From NCBI RefSeq assembly GCF_050789285.1, contig NZ_JBOUVX010000001.1, positions 868,001 through 932,000 of the forward strand: a stretch of DNA of 64,000 nt. The letters are read 5' to 3'. The stretch is from CAVPWP01 sp050789285. Lineage in GTDB: Bacteria > Pseudomonadota > Alphaproteobacteria > Rhodobacterales > Rhodobacteraceae. The translations under genes were made by a program, and so were the position numbers. The first letter of the stretch is position 1. Every line of letters starts with the position of its first letter. Positions 20,502 through 29,619 of this stretch are shown one piece after another. The notes below the pieces were generated by a model. That model saw only the letters and a program-made list of their open reading frames with translations. It did not search any database and was not told where the DNA came from.

Positions 20502-21821
20502 ATGGATTTCAGCTGGATGAAGGCCTACATGCCACGCTCGCTTTACGGGCGGGCGGCGCTTATCCTGTTGCTGCCGATCATCACGATCCAGCTTGTCCTG
20601 TCGGTCACCTTCATCCAGCGCCTCTATGAGGACGTGACCGAACAGATGACGCAGAACGTGTTGATCGAGGTCAGCTACGTGCTGCGCCAGATCGCGGACG
20701 CGCCCGACCTTGCGGCAGCCCAGGCCGAGGCCGAGGCACTGTCGCGCGCTCTGGCGATGCGGATCACGCTGCCGTCCGAGGGGCCCGACAGGGACTTGCG
20801 CGCCTTCTACGACCTCTCCGGCCGCCTCGTGATCGAGACGCTGCGGGCGGGCATCGCCGATGTCGGGGGGATCGACCTGACCACCGATGACGGGGTGGTC
20901 GCCTTCCTTGTCGGCACGACGCATGGGCCTGTGCTTCTCGAGGTTCCGCGCGGGCGGGTCTCGGCCTCGAACCCGCACCAGCTTCTGGTGCTGATGGTTG
21001 TTGTTTCGGTCGTGATGACGATCATCGCCTTCCTGTTCCTGCGCAACCAGCTTCGGCCGATCAAGCGGCTTGCGGTGGCGGCCGAGGCCTTCGGGCGCGG
21101 CCAGTCGGTGCCCTACTGGCCGTCGGGCGCGACCGAGGTGCGCTCGGCCGGGACGGCCTTTCTTGACATGCGACACCGGATCGAACGGCAGATCGAGCAG
21201 CGCACGCTGATGCTGTCGGGCGTAAGCCACGATCTGCGCACGCCCCTGACCCGGCTGCGGCTTGGCCTGTCGATGCTTGATCAGGACGACGACGTGCGCG
21301 CGATGCAGCAGGACCTGTCGGACATGGAGCGGATGCTGGACGCCTTCCTCGACTTCACCCGGGGCGGGGCGCTTGACGACATCGAAACCGTCGATCCGCG
21401 CGGAATCGCCGAGGCCGCGGTGGACCGGGCGCTGCGCGGGGGAAGTCCCGTCGCCATCTTCGAGATGAAGGGCGCGGGCCAGATGCCGTTGCGGCCCATG
21501 GCCGTGGGGCGCGCGCTTGACAACCTGATCAACAACGCGGTGCGCTATGGCACGCGCGCGGAGGTGAGCCTTTATCTCACCGACCGCGCCGCGCGCTTCG
21601 TGGTCGAGGATGACGGCCCCGGGATTCCGGCCGGAAAGCGCGACGAGGCGTTGCGCCCCTTCACCCGTCTCGACAGCGCGCGCAACCAGGACCGGGGCAC
21701 CGGCGTGGGGCTGGGCCTGTCGATCGCGGCGGACGTGGCGCGCCAGCACGGCGGCACGCTGCGACTGGGCGACAGCGCGAGGCTTGGTGGACTGAAAGCC
21801 GAACTGGTGATCGCCCGATAG
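20502..21821 (+). CDS. EnvZ-like sensor histidine kinase
   Basis: 439 residues. Transmembrane helix 1 about 15-37, a short periplasmic part, helix 2 about 160-185, then a HAMP linker. The H-box is Ser-His-Asp-Leu-Arg-Thr-Pro-Leu-Thr-Arg. The N-box is Asp-Asn-Leu-Ile-Asn-Asn-Ala and the G-boxes are Asp-Asp-Gly-Pro-Gly-Ile and Gly-x-Gly-Leu-Gly-Leu. The layout and short periplasmic domain match EnvZ/OmpR-class kinases. No response regulator gene is next to it; a partner may lie elsewhere. Divergent from the MBL gene, sharing a 119-base region. Confidence 0.9.
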   Translation: MDFSWMKAYMPRSLYGRAALILLLPIITIQLVLSVTFIQRLYEDVTEQMTQNVLIEVSYVLRQIADAPDLAAAQAEAEALSRALAMRITLPSEGPDRDLRAFYDLSGRLVIETLRAGIADVGGIDLTTDDGVVAFLVGTTHGPVLLEVPRGRVSASNPHQLLVLMVVVSVVMTIIAFLFLRNQLRPIKRLAVAAEAFGRGQSVPYWPSGATEVRSAGTAFLDMRHRIERQIEQRTLMLSGVSHDLRTPLTRLRLGLSMLDQDDDVRAMQQDLSDMERMLDAFLDFTRGGALDDIETVDPRGIAEAAVDRALRGGSPVAIFEMKGAGQMPLRPMAVGRALDNLINNAVRYGTRAEVSLYLTDRAARFVVEDDGPGIPAGKRDEALRPFTRLDSARNQDRGTGVGLGLSIAADVARQHGGTLRLGDSARLGGLKAELVIAR

Positions 21822-22008
21822 GCGAACCGCGGGCCCCGCCGGTCCGCCGTTGGGCCCTCACGGCTCGACCCAGGGATGAGTTGCGGCGATGGAGGAGCAT
21901 TCGACGCGGGGGGTCTGAACGCCCTTTAGCGCCCGAAACCCGGGACCTGTTCACGTGTGCAAACGTCCGTGCCGCGACGTCTCTGCCCACCGCACCCGCA
22001 GGCGGGGG

Positions 22009-23205
22009 CTACTCGGGATAGTCCTGGCCCTCCGCCTGGGGCGGCGCGTTGAAAAGGATGAAGGCGAGCGGGTTGCCGGGTTCGGCCATGGCATCGCTGC
22101 GCAGGCCCAGGACTTCCCCGGACACTCCGCTGATGTAGTCCGCGACCACCTCGCCGAAGCTGTTGCGCTGGATCGCCACCCTCTGCCCCGGTTCGACCGG
22201 ATCGTTGAGCCCGACGAGGTACTCCACGATCCCGCCCGCGGTGGCGAGGATGGCGAACGAGGCATTGCCGACGAAGACGCGGACGTCCGCGCTGGTGCGT
22301 CCCATCGGACCGGCCACGATCCCGTGATGCTTGAGGACATTCATCGTGCCTTCGACGAAGCGGTCGATGCGCTCGTGATCGAGAACGCGCGCGGCGCCGA
22401 CCTCGGGACAGAAGGACGGGATGCCGGCGTCGATGAACGCGTTGTGCAGGACGCCCGGATAGGTCGGATTGTCGGCGATCTGGCTGACGGGATAGAGGTC
22501 CAGCATCGCCCTGATCTCGGGGACGCTCATTTCCCCGATGTTGAAATCCGTGACCCCGAAGCCTGTCGTGCCGGTGTGGAAATCGATCGCATAGTCGGCG
22601 TTGGGCCGCAGCAGGCGGTTGAACACCAGCCAGGCGTGCCGACCGGACGCCGTGGGGCCGTTCTCGATCCCCGGCCATTCCCGGTTCATGTCGACGAGGT
22701 CGATGCCCCGGCCCGAATTGGGCCAGCGGCGCTGCATGCCCTCAAGCGCGGGGCGGGCAATGTCGGTGACCGCCATCACGGTGCCCGACATCGCGGCCGG
22801 GTCGAGCTGGGCCATCACGTTCAGGACGGTCTGGATTGAGCTCATCTCGTCGCCATGCACACCGCTGGTAAGGACGACCCGCGTGCCCGGCTTCGCCCCC
22901 CGCGCGACCATGACGGAGACAAGCCAATGCTGTCCCGACGGCGTCTCGACGCCCCGGAAGAAAAGGTGGTGCATCCGCCCGGGCGCGAGGTCGCCGACAT
23001 CGAGCGAGGTGACGACGGGTCTGCCCTCGATGACGTCGCCGGAATAGGCGGTGCCCGGTGTCGACACCGGGGACGGCGGCGCCGCTGTCTGGCCACGCGC
23101 TGTGCCGGCGCTGGCGACCAAGGCGGCCGACGCGCCGATCACGGCCGCGGACGCGACCAGGAAGTCGCGGCGGACAAGACCTTCCCTGGTGGGGGTCTCG
23201 GACAT
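22009..23205 (-). CDS. Tat-exported AspA/AstE-like zinc hydrolase
   Basis: About 398 residues. Arg-Arg-Asp-Phe-Leu at the N-terminus followed by an Ala-rich hydrophobic stretch is a twin-arginine signal. The catalytic part has Val-His-Gly-Asp-Glu (zinc His and Glu), a later Asp-Phe-His-Thr-Gly (third ligand) and Asn-Arg. These are the succinylglutamate desuccinylase / aspartoacylase (M14-like) residues. A periplasmic member is unusual, because AstE and aspartoacylase work in the cytoplasm. The substrate is unknown. The start at 23205 (Met-Ser-Glu-Thr-Pro) fits the signal peptide better than the upstream ATG at 23229. Confidence 0.75.
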   Translation of the reverse strand: MSETPTREGLVRRDFLVASAAVIGASAALVASAGTARGQTAAPPSPVSTPGTAYSGDVIEGRPVVTSLDVGDLAPGRMHHLFFRGVETPSGQHWLVSVMVARGAKPGTRVVLTSGVHGDEMSSIQTVLNVMAQLDPAAMSGTVMAVTDIARPALEGMQRRWPNSGRGIDLVDMNREWPGIENGPTASGRHAWLVFNRLLRPNADYAIDFHTGTTGFGVTDFNIGEMSVPEIRAMLDLYPVSQIADNPTYPGVLHNAFIDAGIPSFCPEVGAARVLDHERIDRFVEGTMNVLKHHGIVAGPMGRTSADVRVFVGNASFAILATAGGIVEYLVGLNDPVEPGQRVAIQRNSFGEVVADYISGVSGEVLGLRSDAMAEPGNPLAFILFNAPPQAEGQDYPE

Positions 23206-23599
23206 TTCTGCACTCCTGTGTCGGGACAAGGCTTCTCAACATGCCCGGCCTAGGACTGTCTGTCGTTGACCCAGCGCAAGGCGCATTCGCGGGAAGATCG
23301 CCGAGGCCGTCGCGCTGCGATCCAGCGTTCGAGGCCGGCCGAAACCACGGCGCCTCCGGCCCTGTTCTGGCCTTCCCCTGGGCCAAGACCGAGGCCCGGA
23401 TTCCAGGGAAGGGACCGCGGCGCGAGGGCGAACGTCCAGCTCAAATGCGAAGGGCCGGGTCATGCCCAGCCGTCGCTTGCGCCTCCCCGGTGGACAGGTC
23501 GTCGCACCCGGAAGACCTTTCCGCGGGTCAAGGTGCGGGTCACGCCACGCCGCGCCAGCGGACTACGATGAGCGATATCAACTGCTTGGACGGTCTATG
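23206..23599. other. 394-base stretch without a supported gene
   Basis: All ORFs here have Arg/Pro-rich products typical of GC-rich noise. It contains the hydrolase promoter region and the flank of the tRNA(CAT). No repeats or hairpins of note. Confidence 0.5.
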
Positions 23600-23676
23600 T
23601 GGTAGGCCCGGAGGGACTCGAACCCCCAACCAAAGCGTTATGAGCGCTCTGCTCTAACCAATTGAGCTACAGGCCC
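23600..23676 (-). tRNA. tRNA with CAT anticodon (Met or Ile2)
   Basis: A full cloverleaf with CCA on the minus strand: acceptor GGGCCTG/CGGGCCT, D-arm GCTCAATTGGTTAGAGC, anticodon CAT and T-arm GGTTCGAGTCC. The acceptor resembles isoleucine tRNAs, so a lysidine-modified tRNA-Ile2 is likely; elongator Met is the alternative. Confidence 0.9.
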
Positions 23677-23825
23677 GACCGTGGGGCTGTCCTAGCAGAC
23701 GGTCGCAGGCGGTCAAGCGCGCCGTTCCACGGCTGCCGGCCCGCGCCGGTCATCCCGCCGTTTACACCCATTGGGCCGGCTGATAGCAGGGGCGCGACCT
23801 GTGACGGCGGCTTCGGGGGACGGGG

Positions 23826-24872
23826 ATGGACGAAAAACGCAACGGGCTGACCTATGCCGAGGCCGGCGTCGACATCGACGCGGGCAACGCGCTTGTCGAT
23901 CGCATTAAGCCTGCAGCGGCGCGCACCGTGCGCGCCGGGGTGGTCGACGGGTTGGGGGGCTTCGGCGCGCTGTTCGATCTGAAGGCGGCGGGCTTCGCCG
24001 ACCCGGTGCTTGTGGCCGCGACCGACGGCGTCGGCACCAAGCTCAAGCTGGCCATCGAGACCGGGATCGTCGGCACCGTGGGCATCGACCTTGTCGCGAT
24101 GTGCGTGAACGACCTGGTCTGCCAGGGCGCCGAGCCGCTGTTCTTCCTTGATTACTTCGCCACGGGCGCGCTTGACGTGGATCAGGCGGCCGGAGTGATC
24201 GAGGGGATCGCGCGGGGCTGCGCGGACGCGGGCTGCGCGCTGATCGGCGGCGAGACGGCCGAGATGCCGGGCATGTACGGGCCGGGCGATTTCGACCTTG
24301 CGGGCTTCGCCGTGGGCGCGATGGAGCGGGGGCAGGGCCTGCCCGCCGGCGTGACCCAGGGCGACGTGCTTCTGGGCCTTGCCTCGAACGGGGTGCATTC
24401 GAACGGCTATTCGCTGGTCCGCCGGATCGTGGCGCGCGAGGGGCTGGCCTGGGACGCGCCCGCGCCCTTCGCCGAGGGCACGCTTGGCGCGGCGCTGCTG
24501 ACGCCCACGCGGCTTTACGTGCGCCCCGTGCTTGACGCCGTGCGGGCCGGGGGGGTCCATGCGCTGGCCCATATCACCGGCGGCGGTCTGACCGAGAACC
24601 TGCCCCGCGTGCTGCCAGGGGGGCTTGGCGCCGAAATCGACCTTGGCGCCTGGACGCTGCCGCCGGTCTTCCGCTGGCTGGCCGACCGCGGCGGGGTGGC
24701 CGAAGCCGAGATGCTGAAGACCTTCAATGCTGGCATCGGCATGGTCGTGGTCGCCGCCGCCGGAGATGCCGACGCTGTCGCCGCCCGGCTGGCGGCGGCG
24801 GGCGAAACGGTGGTGCGCCTCGGCCATGTGACGGCGGGCGCGGGGGTCAGCTACCGGGGCGCGCTTCTTTGA
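23826..24872 (+). CDS. purM: Phosphoribosylformylglycinamidine cyclo-ligase
   Basis: 348 residues, normal for PurM. Tyr-Ala-Glu-Ala-Gly-Val-Asp-Ile near the N-terminus, Thr-Asp-Gly-Val-Gly-Thr-Lys, Asn-Asp-Leu-Val-x-Gln-Gly-Ala-Glu, Gly-Gly-Glu-Thr-Ala-Glu-Met-Pro and His-x-Asn-Gly-Tyr-Ser are family signatures. It makes aminoimidazole ribonucleotide (step 5 of purine synthesis) using ATP. The stop overlaps the TTG start of purN, so the two are cotranslated. The upstream 149 bases after the tRNA gene should hold the promoter. Confidence 0.97.
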   Translation: MDEKRNGLTYAEAGVDIDAGNALVDRIKPAAARTVRAGVVDGLGGFGALFDLKAAGFADPVLVAATDGVGTKLKLAIETGIVGTVGIDLVAMCVNDLVCQGAEPLFFLDYFATGALDVDQAAGVIEGIARGCADAGCALIGGETAEMPGMYGPGDFDLAGFAVGAMERGQGLPAGVTQGDVLLGLASNGVHSNGYSLVRRIVAREGLAWDAPAPFAEGTLGAALLTPTRLYVRPVLDAVRAGGVHALAHITGGGLTENLPRVLPGGLGAEIDLGAWTLPPVFRWLADRGGVAEAEMLKTFNAGIGMVVVAAAGDADAVAARLAAAGETVVRLGHVTAGAGVSYRGALL

Positions 24873-25462
24873 AGAAGCGCGTCGCGATCCTGATCTCGGG
24901 CAGCGGGTCCAACATGGTCCGGCTGGTCGAAAGCATGGGTCCCGACCACCCGGCCGAACCGGTTCTTGTGCTGTCGAACCGGCCCGACGCCGGCGGGCTT
25001 GCGCGGGCGGCCGCGCTGGGCGTGCCGACGGCGGTCGTCGATCACCGGCCGTTCCGGGGCGATCGTGGCGCCTTCGAGGCCGCGCTGCAGGCGGAACTGG
25101 CGGCCGCGCGGCCGGACATCCTGTGTCTTGCGGGCTTCATGCGGATTCTCACCCCCGGCTTCACCCGTGCCTGGGCCGGGCGGATGGTGAACATCCACCC
25201 GTCGCTTCTGCCGAAGTATCCCGGCCTCGACACCCATGCCCGTGCGATCGCCGCCGGCGACGCCGAGGCCGGCTGCACCGTCCACGAGGTGACCGAGGAT
25301 CTCGACGCCGGGCCGATCCTAGGCCAGGCGCGGGTTCCGGTCCTGTCCGGCGATACGCCCGACACGCTGGCCGCGCGCGTCCTGGCGGCAGAGCATCGGC
25401 TTTACCCGGCAGTGCTGCGCCGTTTCGCCGTGGGGGATCGCACACCCGTCGCCTTGCCGTGA
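24869..25462 (+). CDS. purN: Phosphoribosylglycinamide formyltransferase
   Basis: 197 residues from a TTG that overlaps the purM stop (TTGA). The motifs Leu-Ile-Ser-Gly-Ser-Gly-Ser-Asn, Leu-Ala-Gly-Phe-Met-Arg-Ile-Leu, Asn-Ile-His-Pro-Ser-Leu-Leu-Pro and Gly-Cys-Thr-Val-His-x-Val-Thr, with the catalytic Asn-His-Asp set, are typical. It transfers formyl from 10-formyl-THF to GAR in purine synthesis. Confidence 0.97.
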   Translation: MKKRVAILISGSGSNMVRLVESMGPDHPAEPVLVLSNRPDAGGLARAAALGVPTAVVDHRPFRGDRGAFEAALQAELAAARPDILCLAGFMRILTPGFTRAWAGRMVNIHPSLLPKYPGLDTHARAIAAGDAEAGCTVHEVTEDLDAGPILGQARVPVLSGDTPDTLAARVLAAEHRLYPAVLRRFAVGDRTPVALP

Positions 25463-25553
25463 GGGGCGGATTTCCCTATCAGGGGCGAAGGCAAGGACGC
25501 TGGCAGGAACGCGGGCGAGAACACGGGCAGGCACGGGGACTGACGCAAGGCGC

Positions 25554-26711
25554 ATGATCACGATTACCACGACCGAGGGGCTGGCCGCCTTCTGCGACCG
25601 GGCACGCGCCCATCCCTACGTCACTGTCGACACCGAATTCCTGCGCGAGCGGAGCTATTACTCGAAGCTCTGCCTGGTGCAACTTGCCGTGCCGGGCGAG
25701 GCCGAGGAAGACGCCGTGCTTCTCGATCCGCTGGCAAAGGGCCTCAGCCTCGAGCCGCTGTACGACCTGATGCGCGACACCTCGGTGGTGAAGGTCTTTC
25801 ACGCCGCGCGTCAGGATCTCGAGATCTTCTACATCGACGGCGGCGTGATCCCCCAGCCGCTGTTCGACACGCAGGTCGCCGCGATGGTCTGCGGCTATGG
25901 CGAGCAGGTGGGCTACGAGACGCTGGTGCGCAAGATCGCGCGTGCCTCGCTCGACAAGACCTCGCGCTTCACGGACTGGTCGCGTCGCCCGCTGACGGAC
26001 GCGCAGAAGGTCTATGCCCTGGCCGACGTCACGCACCTTCGGGTGATCTACGAGTATCTTTCCGACGAGCTCGACAAGACCGGCCGGAAGGGCTGGGTCG
26101 AGGAAGAGCTTTCGACGCTGACCGACCCCGAGACCTACATCATCCGCCCCGAGGACGCGTGGGAGCGGATCAAGACCCGCACCAACTCGGGCCGCTTCCT
26201 GGCCGTCGTGCGCGAACTGGCCCGTTTCCGCGAGACCTATGCCCAGGAACGCAACATCCCGCGCGCGCGGGTGTTCAAGGACGACGCCCTGCTCGAGATC
26301 GCCTCGACCAAGCCGCAAAGCGAAGAGGACCTGTCCCGTTCGCGCCTTCTGCTGCGCGAGGCGCGGCGGGGCGAGATCGCCGATGGTATCCTGGCGGCGG
26401 TGAAGGCCGGCCTCGCCGCGCCCCAGAAGGACTGGCCGGTCGTCGACCAGAGCCGGGACAAGCTGCAGGTCAACCCGGCGCTGGCCGATCTTCTGCGGGT
26501 GCTGCTGAAGGCGAAGTCCGATGCCTCGGCCGTGGCGCAGAAGCTGATCGCGACCTCGGCCGAACTGGACGAGATCGCGGCCGGTGAATTCGATGGCCCG
26601 GCCTTCAAGGGCTGGCGGCGCGAGGTCTTTGGCGAGGACGCGCTGCGGCTGTGCCGGGGCGAGGTCGCACTGGCCGCGGACGGCGGCCGGGTCAAGATCA
26701 TCGAGCTTTAG
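25554..26711 (+). CDS. rnd: Ribonuclease D
   Basis: 385 residues, the usual RNase D length. The DEDDy exonuclease residues are visible as Val-Asp-Thr-Glu (about 23-26), Phe-His-Ala-Ala-Arg-Gln-Asp and Tyr-Ala-x-x-Asp-Val, followed by an HRDC domain (about 200-290). It trims the 3' ends of tRNA precursors. A single gene, 91 bases after purN; a short gap suggests its own promoter or read-through. Confidence 0.93.
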   Translation: MITITTTEGLAAFCDRARAHPYVTVDTEFLRERSYYSKLCLVQLAVPGEAEEDAVLLDPLAKGLSLEPLYDLMRDTSVVKVFHAARQDLEIFYIDGGVIPQPLFDTQVAAMVCGYGEQVGYETLVRKIARASLDKTSRFTDWSRRPLTDAQKVYALADVTHLRVIYEYLSDELDKTGRKGWVEEELSTLTDPETYIIRPEDAWERIKTRTNSGRFLAVVRELARFRETYAQERNIPRARVFKDDALLEIASTKPQSEEDLSRSRLLLREARRGEIADGILAAVKAGLAAPQKDWPVVDQSRDKLQVNPALADLLRVLLKAKSDASAVAQKLIATSAELDEIAAGEFDGPAFKGWRREVFGEDALRLCRGEVALAADGGRVKIIEL

Positions 26712-26744
26712 ACCCCGGGTCAGGCTCCGGGTCAGGACCTCAAG

Positions 26745-27242
26745 TCAGGGCCGGACGCTGCGTTCGTTGCGTTCGGCCACCACGCGCAGCGTGGTCACGC
26801 CGGCAAGTTCCTGGCGACTGATGAACTTGCCCACCACGACCTCACGCGAACGCGTCCCGCCCACGGTGGCGGCTGCCGGGGTGCCCGCAGGGGGCGGCAG
26901 GATGCGGAACTGGAAGCTCAGGACGCCGTTCACCGGCGCGGGGTTTGCGTTTTCGACCACAAGCTCGCCGTCCCAGTAGCCTTGCGTCGGCGGAATGCCC
27001 GTGGCGCGCAGGATCACGCCGCCCGGCGTCGGATCGACGGAAAGCGCGGTCAGTTCGGTCATCAGCGGGCGGGCGTCGACGAACAGCTGCTGCTCGACGG
27101 GGACCAGCGACTCGGGCGTGTCGCTGCGCCCGACCCAGGTCATGGGGTTCAGGTTGCTTTCGCTCCACCCGCTGGAACAGCCGGACAGGAGCACAACCAT
27201 GCCCGCGACCGCGATCCCCCGCCCGACCCTCTGTCCGATCAT
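26745..27242 (-). CDS. Outer-membrane lipoprotein of unknown function
   Basis: 165 residues. Signal with lipobox Leu-Leu-Ser-Gly-Cys at residues about 18-22, then a Ser/Asn region, a short helix and a beta-rich domain with no cysteine. The conserved Asn-Pro-Met-x-Trp near the mature N-terminus is shared by small Rhodobacteraceae lipoproteins. It lies convergent with rnd, 33 bases apart. Function unknown. Confidence 0.75.
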   Translation of the reverse strand: MIGQRVGRGIAVAGMVVLLSGCSSGWSESNLNPMTWVGRSDTPESLVPVEQQLFVDARPLMTELTALSVDPTPGGVILRATGIPPTQGYWDGELVVENANPAPVNGVLSFQFRILPPPAGTPAAATVGGTRSREVVVGKFISRQELAGVTTLRVVAERNERSVRP

Positions 27243-27349
27243 CCGTTCGCCGTCCCTTCCCGTTGCCCCTCACGCCTAGCCCAATTCGGCGGGGCTGAAA
27301 AGCGTGGCGCCGTCTGGACCTTCGCCGCGTCGCAGCCTACCTCAGAAGC

Positions 27350-27778
27350 ATGAGCACCGACGCCTTCGAAGACCTCGCCGACACCTTCGCCTTCCTCGAC
27401 GACTGGGAGGACCGCTACCGCCATGTCATCGATCTGGGCAAGGCGATGCCCGCGCTGGACCCCGCGCTGCGTGTGCCCGCGACCAAGGTCGACGGCTGCG
27501 CCAGTCAGGTCTGGCTCCATCCGGCGATCGAGGGGCAGGGGCCCGGTGCGCGCTTTTCCTTCGACGGCGCAAGCGACGCGATGATCGTGAGCGGCCTGAT
27601 CGCCGTCCTGCGCACGCTTTACAACGGCCTGACGGTTGCCGAGGTGCTGAAGGTCGACGCGCCGGCCGAGCTTGGCCGTCTTGGCCTGAACGAGCATCTG
27701 TCGGCGCAGCGCTCGAACGGGCTCCGCGCCATGGTCGAGCGCATCCGCAAGCTTGCCGCCGAGGCGGCGGCGGCCTGA
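27350..27778 (+). CDS. sufE: SufE-like sulfur acceptor
   Basis: 142 residues. Trp-Glu-Asp-Arg-Tyr-Arg-His-Val-Ile-Asp-Leu-Gly, Val-x-Gly-Cys-Ala-Ser-Gln-Val-Trp-Leu and Ser-Asp-Ala are the SufE signatures, with the acceptor Cys in Gly-Cys-x-Ser. It takes persulfide sulfur from SufS for Fe-S cluster assembly. No suf operon nearby; it is a stand-alone copy. Confidence 0.93.
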   Translation: MSTDAFEDLADTFAFLDDWEDRYRHVIDLGKAMPALDPALRVPATKVDGCASQVWLHPAIEGQGPGARFSFDGASDAMIVSGLIAVLRTLYNGLTVAEVLKVDAPAELGRLGLNEHLSAQRSNGLRAMVERIRKLAAEAAAA

Positions 27779-27861
27779 TCCACCGCTCGCCCCCTTGGCG
27801 GAGGCGCCGCGACGCCTAGCTGACCGAGAGCCGGGTGCGGCCCGACCGAGCGGTGAGAGAC

Positions 27862-28254
27862 ATGACGCATTTCGACGGCGGCTGCCTGTGCGGCCACATC
27901 CGGTTCCGCGCCTCGGGGGCGCCGGGGTTTCCGCACACCTGTTCCTGCCGGATGTGCCAGCGGCAAACGGGCAGCCTTACCGCCGTCTGGGTCGAGTTTC
28001 CGCGCGAAGCCGTCGCCTGGACGGGGCCGGGCGGCGCGCCGTCGGTCTTCCGGTCGTCCGGGGCTTCGTCCCGCGCCTTCTGCCCGCTGTGCGGCAGTTC
28101 GATCGGGGCGATCGACGACGCGCCCGTTGTCGCGCTGCTGACTGGCACCTTCGACAAGCCGCACCTCAAGGCGCTGACGCCGCAAGGCCATTCCTACGTG
28201 TCGGCGCGTCCGAAGTGGTGGACGCCCCACATCGCCGGGGCAGGGCGGGACTGA
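27862..28254 (+). CDS. GFA-domain zinc protein
   Basis: 130 residues. Gly-Gly-Cys-Leu-Cys-Gly, Cys-Ser-Cys-x-x-Cys and Phe-Cys-x-x-Cys-Gly are the seven-Cys pattern of the glutathione-dependent formaldehyde-activating (GFA/CENP-V) family. The family often acts on S-hydroxymethyl-glutathione or simply binds zinc; which applies here is unknown. The ATG at 27862 is preferred because the upstream in-frame codons are not family-like. Confidence 0.85.
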   Translation: MTHFDGGCLCGHIRFRASGAPGFPHTCSCRMCQRQTGSLTAVWVEFPREAVAWTGPGGAPSVFRSSGASSRAFCPLCGSSIGAIDDAPVVALLTGTFDKPHLKALTPQGHSYVSARPKWWTPHIAGAGRD

Positions 28255-28261
28255 CGGCCTC

Positions 28262-28861
28262 CTATCCCAGTTCTGCCTCGCCCGAGGGCTTGCCAAGATA
28301 GACCCGCGCGCCCAGCGGCACCTGGTCGTAAAGATGCACGGCGTGGCTGTTGACAAGCCGCGCGCAGCCGTTCGACACGCGCGTGCCGATGGTGCGCGGC
28401 GCGTTCGTGCCGTGGATGCGCAGGAAGCTGTCGCCCCCCTCGGCCGTGAAGAGGTAGAGCGCGCGCGCGCCCAGCGGATTGTCGGGGCCGCCCGGCATCC
28501 CGTCCTTCCAGCGCTCGTAGCTTGCCGGGTCGCGGGCGATCATCTCGGGCGTGGGCGTCCACTCGGGCCATTCCTTCTTGGCCCCGACATAGAAGCTGCC
28601 CCATTCGTAAAGCCCCTCGCGACCGATGCCCACGGCATAGCGGATCGCCTTGCCCTCGGGCAGGGTCCAGTAAAGGGCGAAGGCGTCTGGGTCGACGTGG
28701 ATCTCGTTGGGCTGCACGGCGCCCTTGATGCGCACGAGGCGCGGCATGTGCTCTTCGGGAATGACGTAGGGCGTCTGTTCCTGCGCGCGCGCAGCAGGGG
28801 CGACGGTGGCAGCGGCGGCAAGGGCAGCAGCACCCGAAAGAAGGGTTCTGCGGTGAATCAT
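28262..28861 (-). CDS. L,D-transpeptidase (YkuD domain), exported
   Basis: About 199 residues. The N-terminus His-Arg-Arg-Thr-Leu-Leu-Ser-Gly and an Ala-rich region is a Tat-like signal. The YkuD core has Ile-His-Gly-Thr and Ser-Asn-Gly-Cys-Ala-Arg with the catalytic Cys. It would make 3-3 peptidoglycan cross-links or attach lipoproteins. The ATG at 28861 gives the signal; an ATG at 28897 lies within the overlap with the next gene upstream. Confidence 0.9.
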   Translation of the reverse strand: MIHRRTLLSGAAALAAAATVAPAARAQEQTPYVIPEEHMPRLVRIKGAVQPNEIHVDPDAFALYWTLPEGKAIRYAVGIGREGLYEWGSFYVGAKKEWPEWTPTPEMIARDPASYERWKDGMPGGPDNPLGARALYLFTAEGGDSFLRIHGTNAPRTIGTRVSNGCARLVNSHAVHLYDQVPLGARVYLGKPSGEAELG

Positions 28862-28893
28862 GGTCGGTCCTCGGTTCGGTTCCTGTTTTCTCA

Positions 28894-29619
28894 TCATACG
28901 ACATTTTCCTTCGGCTGTCCGATCCAGCCTTCAAGGCTGCGGCCAAGATCGCCATAGCCCGTGAAGCGGCGTTCATAGGCAAGGCCAAGCCGGGCCGCGC
29001 AATCGCGCGCCTTGGCATCCAGCGCGGGGTCGTCGGTCTGGGCCTGATAGACGAGCTTTTCGTAGTTGCCGAAGTACTGGTTGCGCAGGGCGGGGTGACG
29101 GTCGAGGCCAAGCGGACGCCAGACGAAGGCGTCGAACTGCCGGACCAGGAAATCGGTCAGGTAGAAGGCGGTGAATTCGTCCTCGGCCCGGGCGGCGAAG
29201 GCGGCGTTGCCTTCAAAGAACGAATAGCAATGCGGCCCTTCAAGCATCGAAACGCCCAGATCCTTGCAGATTTTCGACAATTCGCCCCCCGTGCCGCAAT
29301 CGGCGTAAAGCACGAAGATCTCGTCGTAGCGGGGGCGGTGGCGGGCCACGGCCTCGGCCACGGCGGGGGCGATCCGGTCGGGGTGGTTGTGCAGGATCGC
29401 GGGCAGGCAGGCGAGGTCGATATGATCCCAGCGGTTCGCGGCGGTCAGGGCCAGGACCTCGTGCGCCAGTGCCCCGCAGGCCAGAAGCAAGACGCGCCCC
29501 CGGCCGTCGGGGGCAAGGCCGCGGTCGGTCAGGGCGTCGTCGGCCGGCAGGGGGGCGGCGAGGGGGGCGGCCAGAGCGGCTTCCGGCGGGGTCGCTGGCG
29601 GGGCATCGGGGCGCGTCAT
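28894..29619 (-). CDS. DUF1638 protein, likely part of the cobalamin methyltransferase set
   Basis: 241 residues, with a Pro/Ala-rich N-terminal 40 residues, then Leu-Leu-Ala-Cys-Gly-Ala-Leu and Tyr-Ala-Asp-Cys-Gly-Thr-Gly-Gly-Glu, the conserved Cys motifs of DUF1638. The family co-occurs with corrinoid methyltransferases. The neighbouring minus-strand genes include a corrinoid protein (30716-31426) and, further away, a homocysteine methyltransferase (32811-33836). From memory, DUF1638 was linked genetically to split MetH in a related marine Rhodobacteraceae. A role in the methyl-transfer system is inferred. Confidence 0.8.
   Translation of the reverse strand: MTRPDAPPATPPEAALAAPLAAPLPADDALTDRGLAPDGRGRVLLLACGALAHEVLALTAANRWDHIDLACLPAILHNHPDRIAPAVAEAVARHRPRYDEIFVLYADCGTGGELSKICKDLGVSMLEGPHCYSFFEGNAAFAARAEDEFTAFYLTDFLVRQFDAFVWRPLGLDRHPALRNQYFGNYEKLVYQAQTDDPALDAKARDCAARLGLAYERRFTGYGDLGRSLEGWIGQPKENVV

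Noticed and set aside
19546..20520. Plus-strand frame of 324 codons opposite the MBL gene
   Set aside because: Arg-, Gly- and Ala-rich without any motif; the MBL gene on the other strand has a full zinc signature.
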